Positions 57,652-64,000 of a stretch of DNA of 64,000 nucleotides are shown one piece after another. How positions within the stretch are numbered: position 1 is the first letter of the stretch; every line of letters begins with the position of its first letter. Below the pieces are notes generated by a model, which saw only the letters and a program-made list of their open reading frames with translations, did not search any database and was not told where the DNA came from. The DNA comes from CAYPGJ01 sp050174775 (GTDB lineage Bacteria > Planctomycetota > Phycisphaerae > Phycisphaerales > UBA1924): NCBI GenBank assembly GCA_050174775.1, contig JBFXJP010000001.1:682001-746000 (forward strand). The letters run 5' to 3'. The translations under genes and the position numbers were made by a program.

Positions 57652-58273
57652 CGCGCTCCCCGGTCCGGCGCCTGCGGAGCGCCCGTTTGTCGGACGCGGC
57701 GGTCTGAAACTCCACCACGCCCTCGAACAGTTCCAGATCGACGTGCACGCCCGCATCTGCGCCGATCTCGGCGCCAACGTCGGCGGCTTTACCGACTGTC
57801 TCCTTCGCGCAGGCGCCGGCCGGGTATACGCGGTCGACACGGCCTACGGGGTCCTCGACTACCGTCTCCGTACCGATACCCGCGTCACCGTCATGGAGCG
57901 GACGAACGCTCTGCACGCCGACCCACCGCCGGATGCTGACAAACCCTCGCTCATCGTGATGGACCTCGGGTGGACCCCCCAGCGGCTGGCCGTGCCGGCG
58001 GCGCTGCTCTGGCTGGCGAACGCCCAGGACGCGCGGATCATCTCGCTCATCAAGCCGCAGTACGAGGCCGACCGTACAGACGCGCGACGAGCGCCAGGGA
58101 TTCTCGAAGACGCAGAGGCAGAGCGGATCGCGCACACGACCGCCGAACGCATGCCCGAATGGGGCGCGCACGCGCTCTCCCTCGTGCGCTCACCAATCCG
58201 CGGCGGCGCAACGCGCGGTGTCAAGCAAGGCAACCTCGAATGGCTCGCGCTGCTCTCTCGCGCAGCAACCTGA
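57641..58273 (+). CDS. TlyA/FtsJ-like methyltransferase lacking the S4 domain
   Basis: This is a 210-residue SAM-dependent rRNA-methyltransferase-like protein. GRGGLKLHHALEQFQIDVHA opens as in TlyA, the SAM loop is CADLGANVGGFTDCLLRAGA, followed by RVYAVDTAYGVLDYRL, LIVMDLGWTP (catalytic region) and LIKPQYEADR. The N-terminal S4 RNA-binding domain of TlyA is absent; the ATG at 57,641, preceded by GAAGGG, leaves only about 18 residues before the methylase. It may therefore rely on a partner for RNA binding. It overlaps lpxI by 11 bp and converges on the heme oxygenase gene. Confidence 0.9.
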   Translation: MGSDALPGPAPAERPFVGRGGLKLHHALEQFQIDVHARICADLGANVGGFTDCLLRAGAGRVYAVDTAYGVLDYRLRTDTRVTVMERTNALHADPPPDADKPSLIVMDLGWTPQRLAVPAALLWLANAQDARIISLIKPQYEADRTDARRAPGILEDAEAERIAHTTAERMPEWGAHALSLVRSPIRGGATRGVKQGNLEWLALLSRAAT

Positions 58274-58283
58274 TCCGGAGGCG

Positions 58284-58961
58284 CTACGCCGAGGGCGTTT
58301 CGCTCGTGCTCACGTGCGGCAGCAGATCGTCCGACATCCGCGCGATCCCATCGAACATCGCGCCGGCGCCGAACAGCAGCTCGTCCACGTCTTTATCCGT
58401 GAAATCCGCGGCGTTCATTGCGGCCTTGAATCCTGCCCACTTCTCCCTCTGAGCATCACCATACGGGTCGAGATAGCGGTCCCCCTTGCCCGGCTCGAGA
58501 CCGTACGCCTTCCGCACGGCCATTGCCGAGAACTTCGACCCGTTGTTGCTCCCCTCAACCACGTAATGCATCCCGAGGATCGCCATCGGCGCCTCGTGCG
58601 AGGCTCGCTCGATCGCCTTCAGCAGCGCACGCGTCGCGGGCATCGGGTTGATCGCGTCCACCGCGACGCCGAAGTACGAAAGATCCTCGCGCAGATAGGG
58701 CTCCTGATACTGCCACGTCTGCACGATGGACCCCAGGCCGGGGCGTCGTTCAAGCAAGCCACGCAGCGCGTTCTCAAGCGACTGATGCATCAGGAACAGC
58801 TGCCCGAGCATCGCCACGTACCCGCTCTTGGGCAGCCTGCCCTTGAAGAGTGCGCGCTGCACCGGGTGCTGCTCCGCTGCGTCGTGCAGGGGCTGGGTCG
58901 TCGTCTTGAGCCGCTCCATCACGCCTGCTGCGGGAGAGGGGGCGGGGCTGTTCAGGATCAT
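58284..58961 (-). CDS. Heme oxygenase family protein
   Basis: This is a 225-residue helical protein that fits biliverdin-producing heme oxygenase. The proximal histidine is in TTTQPLHDAAEQHPVQRALF and the distal-helix glycine motif is in ILGMHYVVEGSNNGSKFSA. It releases iron from heme and could serve iron acquisition or oxygen sensing. The ATG at 58,961 follows GGAG; a TTG four codons upstream is possible. A 58-residue membrane protein gene lies just upstream on the same strand, probably in the same transcript. It converges on the methyltransferase gene with a 10-bp gap. Confidence 0.9.
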   Translation of the reverse strand: MILNSPAPSPAAGVMERLKTTTQPLHDAAEQHPVQRALFKGRLPKSGYVAMLGQLFLMHQSLENALRGLLERRPGLGSIVQTWQYQEPYLREDLSYFGVAVDAINPMPATRALLKAIERASHEAPMAILGMHYVVEGSNNGSKFSAMAVRKAYGLEPGKGDRYLDPYGDAQREKWAGFKAAMNAADFTDKDVDELLFGAGAMFDGIARMSDDLLPHVSTSETPSA

Positions 58962-58988
58962 GTCTCTCTCCAAACCTGTTAGGAGCGA

Positions 58989-59165
58989 TCAGCGTGTCCC
59001 CCACCAAGCCAACACAGCCGGCACGGTGAGCCACAGCAGCCCCTTGATCAGGAAGAACATGAACCCCGCGACACCGAATCGCTTGATCCACGTCCGTGCC
59101 CCCCTTGGAACAGGGCATGCCTTGGGGTCCGCAACCGACTCGCTCTGAGACTCAGTCTCAATCAT
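58989..59165 (-). CDS. 58-residue single-pass membrane protein upstream of heme oxygenase
   Basis: This short reading frame begins MIETESQSESVADPKACPVP, continues with a basic stretch (ARTWIKRFGVAGFMF), then a hydrophobic helix (FLIKGLLWLTVPAVLAWWG). It ends 28 bp before the heme oxygenase start and has no other gene around it. Small proteins of similar form (basic stretch plus FLIKGLLW-type helix) occur in planctomycetes. It could tether the heme oxygenase or a reductase to the membrane; that is inference. Small size makes the call moderate. Confidence 0.65.
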   Translation of the reverse strand: MIETESQSESVADPKACPVPRGARTWIKRFGVAGFMFFLIKGLLWLTVPAVLAWWGTR

Positions 59166-59267
59166 GATTACAGCCTATCTTGACTTTCCTGTCGGGTCAA
59201 ATCCCGTCCGGTCTGGCAGTACTTGCTTTCACACCCTGCTCACCATTCTGTGGTATCTGCGGGAGCC

Positions 59268-60011
59268 GTGAACCTCTCCGTGCAGCCCAACGAGCGCGTC
59301 CCGTACGAAGTGGTCTATTCGGATCACTGCCTCCTCGTCGTCAACAAACCCGCGGGCATCTCTACCCAGCCGGGCAAGGGGAGCCGGAGCAACACGCTCC
59401 TGAACGGGTTATTCGCAGGTCACGGCGCCGCCCTTCAGAACGTCGGCGCCCAAAGAGATTGGGGGCTTATCCACCGACTCGACAAAGGCACCAGCGGCCT
59501 CCTAGTAGTCGCCCTGAAGCCTTGGGCGCACGACCGGCTCCGGGAGGCGTTCGAGGAGCGCGCCGTGGAGAAGCGGTACCTCGCGGTCATCTGGGGCAAG
59601 CCGCGGGAAGAGGTGGGCGTCATCCGACTTTCCCTGCTCGAATCCACCGACTCACGGACAGGCAAGAAGATCAGCGTCGTGACCCGCGACGGCAAGCCGG
59701 CGGTCACCGCGTACAGAGTGATCTCAGGAAAGCCCAAGGCGTCGTTCGTGGAGTGCCGTATCGGGACCGGTCGTCTGCACCAGATCCGCGCCCATATGGC
59801 CGCCCTCGGTCACCCGGTGCTGGGAGACGAAATCTACGCGCAAGGGGAGGCGCGTGAGGCCGCGCGCCGTGTCATGCTCCACGCCTCCTTGCTGGGGTTC
59901 GTTCACCCGGAGACGGGGCAGAAAATGGAGTTCACGGCCCAGATTCCCACAGACATGCGCGACACTATGCGTCGTTTCCGGCTGCAGCCCCCTCCTGAGA
60001 ACCCTGACTGA
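59268..60011 (+). CDS. RluA-family pseudouridine synthase
   Basis: This is a 247-residue RNA pseudouridine synthase. The catalytic Asp is in LIHRLDKGTSGLLVVAL; other family parts are VVNKPAGISTQPGKG, VEKRYLAVIWGKP, VTAYRVI, TGRLHQIRAHMAALGHPVLG and RVMLHASLLGFVHP. Targets are uracils in 23S rRNA or tRNA. There is no S4 domain visible. The start is uncertain: GTG at 59,268, GTG at 59,250 or TTG at 59,223; the family core begins soon after 59,300. It diverges from the small membrane protein gene. Confidence 0.9.
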   Translation: MNLSVQPNERVPYEVVYSDHCLLVVNKPAGISTQPGKGSRSNTLLNGLFAGHGAALQNVGAQRDWGLIHRLDKGTSGLLVVALKPWAHDRLREAFEERAVEKRYLAVIWGKPREEVGVIRLSLLESTDSRTGKKISVVTRDGKPAVTAYRVISGKPKASFVECRIGTGRLHQIRAHMAALGHPVLGDEIYAQGEAREAARRVMLHASLLGFVHPETGQKMEFTAQIPTDMRDTMRRFRLQPPPENPD

Positions 60012-60133
60012 ACAAGCTGTGCCCGCGAAAATATGCGTGTTCAGGCGTGATGATCCGAAAACCGAAGGTAAATTGAACGTATAGGGGAGAGGATGGATCA
60101 ACTGTCGCACGGACGCGGTACGGGAACTGTTCG

Positions 60134-60886
60134 ATGATCACCTGGGTCTGGATACTTGCGGTCGGATCTGCGGTGGCGGCGGTATGGGCCGTCACCGATG
60201 CGGTGCGCTCAGGCAAGCGGAAAAAGGCCCAGCCCCTCCCAGGACCCATCCAGATCGAAGACACCATGGGAGCGCGCGTTCCGCTTCGCGAGGAGCCGTC
60301 GTTCGCGCGTCCGCTCAACGACGTCGGCTCGAGCGGCGATGACTCGGGGTGGTGGCAGGTCGATAACAAGTCGTCCGGGGTTTCAGACCCCAACGAAGGC
60401 ACGACTCCCGGGGCCCGCGTCGTGATGACCCCCGACGGGCCCATGCTGCTCACCCGCGCCCCGTTCAGACTCAAACGATCCGTCATGACCCACAGAGAGC
60501 GGCAGTTCGCCCGCGCGCTCGCGGTGAAACTGCCGTCCGGGTACGTGGCGTGCCCGCAGGTTCGGCTCGATGGGCTGGTGTCACCGGTGAACCCGCGCGG
60601 GTGGGACGCGCGGGACTGGGCGACCTGGCGCCGTCGTGTACGGCTCCGTTCCGTCGACATCGTGATCTGTCGCCTCCCCGAATGGACTCCGGTGGTGGCG
60701 ATCGAGATCTCTCCGACGGAGCACGACGCAAGAGCGGCGAGCCGCGACGGCATCGTCGCCGAGGTGTGCGCCGAGGTCGGTCTTCCCGTCGTGCGCTGCT
60801 CGCGCACGCCGAGCGAGGATTGGAAGCTCATCGAGCCATATGTCCGCGACGAAGTCCGTGCGGACACTTCGAACAAGCCGCGCTAA
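60134..60886 (+). CDS. Membrane-anchored DUF2726-like protein
   Basis: This is a 250-residue protein. An N-terminal membrane helix (WVWILAVGSAVAAVWAV, about 4-20) and a polar linker (25-115) lead to a domain at about 117-240 that resembles DUF2726, a restriction-endonuclease-like fold: SVMTHRERQFARALAVKLPS, GYVACPQVRLDGLV, RSVDIVICRLPEWTPVVAIE (with Asp and Glu in the expected places) and VPVVRCSRTPSE-like VVRCSRTPS. Nuclease activity is possible but not shown. No partner gene. It converges on the large exported protein gene with a 54-bp gap. Confidence 0.78.
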   Translation: MITWVWILAVGSAVAAVWAVTDAVRSGKRKKAQPLPGPIQIEDTMGARVPLREEPSFARPLNDVGSSGDDSGWWQVDNKSSGVSDPNEGTTPGARVVMTPDGPMLLTRAPFRLKRSVMTHRERQFARALAVKLPSGYVACPQVRLDGLVSPVNPRGWDARDWATWRRRVRLRSVDIVICRLPEWTPVVAIEISPTEHDARAASRDGIVAEVCAEVGLPVVRCSRTPSEDWKLIEPYVRDEVRADTSNKPR

Positions 60887-60940
60887 CAAGTATTCCGCAT
60901 ATTGCCACCAAGAGGATGCGTCAGCCATGTCGCGTCCCCG

Positions 60941-63463
60941 TCAGGGCAACGACACGCCGAAGTTCGACAGCAGGATGTTCAGGTCCACGAAGTCGACGCG
61001 GTTGTTGTAATCGACGTCGCCGATCAGCCCCTGCCCCGACTGACCGAACGTGGACAGGACCGCGTTCAGGTCGGCGAAGTTCACCATCCCATCCTCATTC
61101 GTGTCGCCCGGGAGCGGCGGGGGCAGGGCAACCTGACCGAGCGCCTCCGTCCACAGCGTGGCGAGCCGCTCGTTTCCGCGCTGATTGAAGTGCCCCACAT
61201 CGGCACGCAGCCCGTCGCTCAGCTGCTCCAGCACCGAGCCGCCCTGCGGATGCTGCAGGAGCGAGACAGCCGGAATGTTCCGCCCCTCGGCCTCGAGGAG
61301 GATGTAGTTATCCCACGGAGAAGGCGCAGGAATAAACAACGGCTCCCCGTGCACCCAATCACCGAGCCAAACCAGGTCGGTGTGCGGGAGCGCGTTCTGG
61401 ATGATGTTGGCGTACGAGCCTTGCGAGAAGGCGGACGAATCCTGCTGCGCGAACATCTCCAGCCAGACATCAGGCGAGAGGACCTGCATCCACGCGGGAA
61501 TCGCGGCCGCGAAGGAACGGTCGATCTGTGTCTGGTACCCGTTGCCGCCCCAGCCGGAAACGCCGATCACGAAGCCGTCGACATTGGGCCGCCACGCAGA
61601 AAGACCGTAGATGACCACGCCCGCGCCCGTCGGTCCGGCCGCGATGCGAAGACCGCGCCACGTCAGCGGGTCGAGCGCGTCGAGCGCCGGGAACGTGTAC
61701 GACAGGGTCTCGAACGACCACGGTCCGAACCGCAGGATGGCGCCGTTCCCAGGGATCACGCCCAAGGATTTCTCGAAGAAGACCGTGGTCTTCCCGGCTG
61801 TTGTAAAGTTGAAATCGACCGCTGAAATGACGGAGATCGCCCCGTTCACGTAGCACGCGTGCCCGGCGATCACCTGCCCCGTCTTGTCGCCGGCCAGCGC
61901 GATCCGTGTGCCGCCGATCACCTGATCGCCTGCGCCCGTGTTGATCGTGTGCGTATACGTCGTGGTGTCGAGCGGGATCGTCGTCGTGCCCGCCACGTCC
62001 GTTCCGAAGAAGCCTTGCGAGGAGTGCTTATTCGGGGTGTACTCGACGTGCGATGCGCCGGGGTACTTCAGCACGTACGCCTGCGAGACGAGCGGCGCTG
62101 TGGCGATCATCAGACCCTCAGGCCTGGCGCGCATCGTGTAGATCGTCGTCGGAGCAAGGATGACGCCGCCGCCCGGACCCGTGCCGTTCCCGATGTCCGA
62201 GTTGCTCCAGAACCGGGAGAAGTCCGTGAAACCCGCGAACTGGAAGGTGCCGGCGACGAACGCGTTGTTGTTCGTCCCCGTGAAGCCGAACCACGGGTTG
62301 AAGTAGTTGTCCGGTCTGCGGTTCATCACGCCCGAGACCAGATTCGGCTGGATGCCGATGAACCCGTGCGCAAAGTTGCCCGGGGAGAGCGACGTCCCGT
62401 CGTTCCCCTGCACCGCGCGCGAATTGGCCGAGATCATCACCTTCACCGGGCCTGCCCCGGCCGGCCCCGTGAACAGCCGTCGCGCTCGCGGCGCCACGGC
62501 GGACACCTGCGTGAACGGCGGCAACGGCGGGTCCACCTGAGGGATCTCGCGCTCGAAGAACCCCGACAGCGGTGCGTCGAACGGCGAGCGAAACGTGAAC
62601 CCGTTCGTCTGTGTCACCGGCCGCACGACGTTGATCGTGGTCCCGAAGATGCCCGAGCCGGTGTCATACACCTGATAGTTCTTGGGCGTGACGGCGATGT
62701 TCACCTGGGAGACACGCTCGCCCGTGGTGGACGACGTCTGCAGCGCGTTCAGCGGCAGCGTCGAGATGGAGTGGTTCACCATGAACACACATCCACCCGG
62801 CCCGTTCATCAGGCCTCCACTGGACGTCGTGATCCTCGAGAACGGACCATGATGGACTCTCGCCTCGAACACTGCCGTCGCGTCCGCGGACGTGATGGCG
62901 TGGCTCCGGATCGCCACGATCGCGTACGCGCCGACCAGCCCGAACGTGGAGTCGGTCGCGCCAATGGTGATGGGTCCGCTCGCAGGCCCCGCGAGAAATC
63001 CCGCGCTCGGCGCCGACGACGCCGACAACGCGCCGCCCGACACAGACCTCGCATGGACCGTGAGCGTGCCCGACGAGTACGAGCAGGCCAGGAGCGACCA
63101 CTCGTTCTGCGGCACGCCTCCAGCGCCCGTCACCGCCGAAATCGACGTGGGAGACCCGGACGCTCGGGTCAGCGCCGCCGACACCGCGCCGTTGGGCATC
63201 ACCGTGAGCGAAAACACCCCGGGCAGCGTGAAGACCGACGCGGGCTGCTCCAGCTTCGCGACCGGTCGCACCCAGACGAAGAACGAGAATTGAGCGGACG
63301 TCAGTGCCGTTGTCGCGCCTGAGGGCGACTGCGGCAGACGTAATGTTGCCGTGGCGAGGTTCGTGTCGATGGCGCCGCGTGTGCTCGGCCCGACCAGCAG
63401 CCCGCAGGCCATCAGCGCGGGAAGGACGACGGCGCGAAGTGCGGACAGGGCGATTCTCGGCAT
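60941..63463 (-). CDS. Large exported SGNH-hydrolase-like protein with dockerin-like repeats
   Basis: This is an 840-residue secreted protein. A signal peptide (ALRAVVLPALMACGLLVG) is followed by a LamG/concanavalin-like domain (about 30-235, AQFSFFVWVRPVAKLEQPAS, ITIGATDSTFGLVGAYAIV). A long middle region follows, then an SGNH-type hydrolase-like domain (about 560-770), where GVSGWGGNGYQTQ, TDLVWLGDW and HFNQRGNERLATLW stand for its blocks; the nucleophile block is not classical GDS. Two C-terminal tags are GDTNEDGMVNFADLNAVLS and GDVDYNNRVDFVDLNILLS, the same type as in two proteins of the B12 operon. The ATG at 63,463 begins the signal. It may act on surface or environmental polysaccharide. 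Confidence 0.82.
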   Translation of the reverse strand: MPRIALSALRAVVLPALMACGLLVGPSTRGAIDTNLATATLRLPQSPSGATTALTSAQFSFFVWVRPVAKLEQPASVFTLPGVFSLTVMPNGAVSAALTRASGSPTSISAVTGAGGVPQNEWSLLACSYSSGTLTVHARSVSGGALSASSAPSAGFLAGPASGPITIGATDSTFGLVGAYAIVAIRSHAITSADATAVFEARVHHGPFSRITTSSGGLMNGPGGCVFMVNHSISTLPLNALQTSSTTGERVSQVNIAVTPKNYQVYDTGSGIFGTTINVVRPVTQTNGFTFRSPFDAPLSGFFEREIPQVDPPLPPFTQVSAVAPRARRLFTGPAGAGPVKVMISANSRAVQGNDGTSLSPGNFAHGFIGIQPNLVSGVMNRRPDNYFNPWFGFTGTNNNAFVAGTFQFAGFTDFSRFWSNSDIGNGTGPGGGVILAPTTIYTMRARPEGLMIATAPLVSQAYVLKYPGASHVEYTPNKHSSQGFFGTDVAGTTTIPLDTTTYTHTINTGAGDQVIGGTRIALAGDKTGQVIAGHACYVNGAISVISAVDFNFTTAGKTTVFFEKSLGVIPGNGAILRFGPWSFETLSYTFPALDALDPLTWRGLRIAAGPTGAGVVIYGLSAWRPNVDGFVIGVSGWGGNGYQTQIDRSFAAAIPAWMQVLSPDVWLEMFAQQDSSAFSQGSYANIIQNALPHTDLVWLGDWVHGEPLFIPAPSPWDNYILLEAEGRNIPAVSLLQHPQGGSVLEQLSDGLRADVGHFNQRGNERLATLWTEALGQVALPPPLPGDTNEDGMVNFADLNAVLSTFGQSGQGLIGDVDYNNRVDFVDLNILLSNFGVSLP

Positions 63464-63627
63464 CGGCTCTCTCTCTGTGCGGGATGCGACATCCCCGCGG
63501 ACCGCGGCGAACGGGAAAGAATTGCCCAGCCTCACGGTCGAGTCAAAGCCCGTTCGGTGGAAGGACGGGCAATTTGGCGGTTTGGGAGGGCGCCCGTCCG
63601 TGAATCCGCTTGCGGTACCCTGAACGC

Positions 63628-64000
63628 ATGAGCGTCTCGTACTGGCGTCGTGGAGCAGGGGTCACCGAGCCCGCCGCAGACGTGGTGGTCATCGGCGCGG
63701 GAATCTGCGGCGTCTCCGCCGCCCTCGCCCTCGAACGCCGAGGCCTCAGCGTCATCGTCCTCGAAAAGGGCAGCCTTGCCTGCGGCGCCAGCGGCCGCAA
63801 CGCAGGCTTTTTGATGCGCGGTTGCGCGGAGAACTATGCCGCCGCCTGTGAAACCTACGGCCGCGATCGCGCCGCCCGCCTCTGGCGATTCACCGAGCAG
63901 AACCTTGAAGCCCTCCGTGCCGAGGGCGCCGACACACTCCCGGGCGTCCAACGCATCCCGTCCTGCCTCCTGGCAATGGAGGAAACTGAGGCCGGTGAAC
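63628..64000 (+). CDS. FAD-dependent oxidoreductase (DAO family), 5' part
   Basis: This is the first 124 residues of a protein that continues beyond the window. The dinucleotide-binding motif VVVIGAGICGVSAALALERR is at about residues 19-38, followed by LSVIVLEKG and then CGASGRNAGFL, which is the DAO (D-amino-acid or glycine oxidase-like) pattern. It starts at ATG, diverging from the SGNH protein gene over 164 bp. The substrate cannot be judged from the visible part. Confidence 0.9.
   Translation, partial: MSVSYWRRGAGVTEPAADVVVIGAGICGVSAALALERRGLSVIVLEKGSLACGASGRNAGFLMRGCAENYAAACETYGRDRAARLWRFTEQNLEALRAEGADTLPGVQRIPSCLLAMEETEAGE

Overview
This window looks like chromosomal DNA of a high-GC planctomycete, most likely of the Phycisphaerae/Phycisphaerales type. 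The support is a Verrucomicrobia/Planctomycetes-restricted small protein (Minf_1886-like), exported proteins with planctomycete-style C-terminal tags (a proline-rich stretch, a hydrophobic helix and an arginine tail, or paired dockerin-like DxNxDxxVxxxDLNxVLxxFG repeats), a planctomycete-type pseudopilin, and a pronounced codon bias to G/C. No tRNA, rRNA or CRISPR array was recognised.

Layout. 1-11,129 is housekeeping: the 3' part of pnp, a cold-shock protein, an orphan sensor kinase, ffh, an AI-2E family permease, a Minf_1886-like protein, a 3-methyladenine glycosylase coupled to an amidohydrolase, an OmpA-like lipoprotein, tsaB and an mlaE-type permease. 11,130-13,050 is an AT-richer island with three tightly spaced genes ending in a PIN-domain nuclease. 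It lies where mla partner genes might be expected. It is followed by about 1.6 kb rich in REP-like palindromic repeats, including an exact 115-bp tandem array that supplies the 3' end of a neighbouring transporter gene. 14,687-19,800 (minus) is an exported penicillin-acylase-like enzyme, a Tat-signal epimerase and an NTT/MFS-like transporter. Then come lepA, two exported tag-bearing proteins, an adenylate kinase family gene and recJ.

26,322-40,179 (minus) is a type IV pilus/type II secretion gene cluster: pseudopilin, a small exported protein, PilM, PilN, PilO, a PilP/GspC-like protein, a secretin, a TPR lipoprotein, then a kinase-receiver-HD-GYP-STAS signalling block, then the PilB/GspE ATPase and the PilC/GspF platform protein. 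Most junctions are 4-bp ATGA/GTGA overlaps, so signalling and machine are probably co-expressed. Next to it are an unusual HTH-receiver regulator and an exported HEAT-repeat protein with a degenerate receiver-like domain.

44,413-53,097 is the most interesting region. A promoter and a well-formed cobalamin riboswitch precede a chain of coupled genes: an exported propeller-like protein (BtuG-like by analogy), a second exported protein resembling surface proteins of cobalamin loci, a pseudopilin, a [2Fe-2S]-glycosyltransferase in-frame fusion, a BshC-like protein, and a BtuF-BtuC-BtuD vitamin B12 ABC importer. I read this as a B12-repressed cobalamin acquisition operon with planctomycete-specific surface components and no BtuB-type TonB receptor.

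53,110-64,000 returns to housekeeping: accB-accC, two YkgJ-type cysteine-cluster proteins, lpxI, a TlyA-like methyltransferase without an S4 domain, a heme oxygenase with a 58-residue membrane protein, a pseudouridine synthase, a DUF2726-like protein, a large exported SGNH-like protein with dockerin-like repeats, and the start of an FAD-dependent oxidoreductase cut by the window end. Functions are read from motifs and context only; no database search was run.
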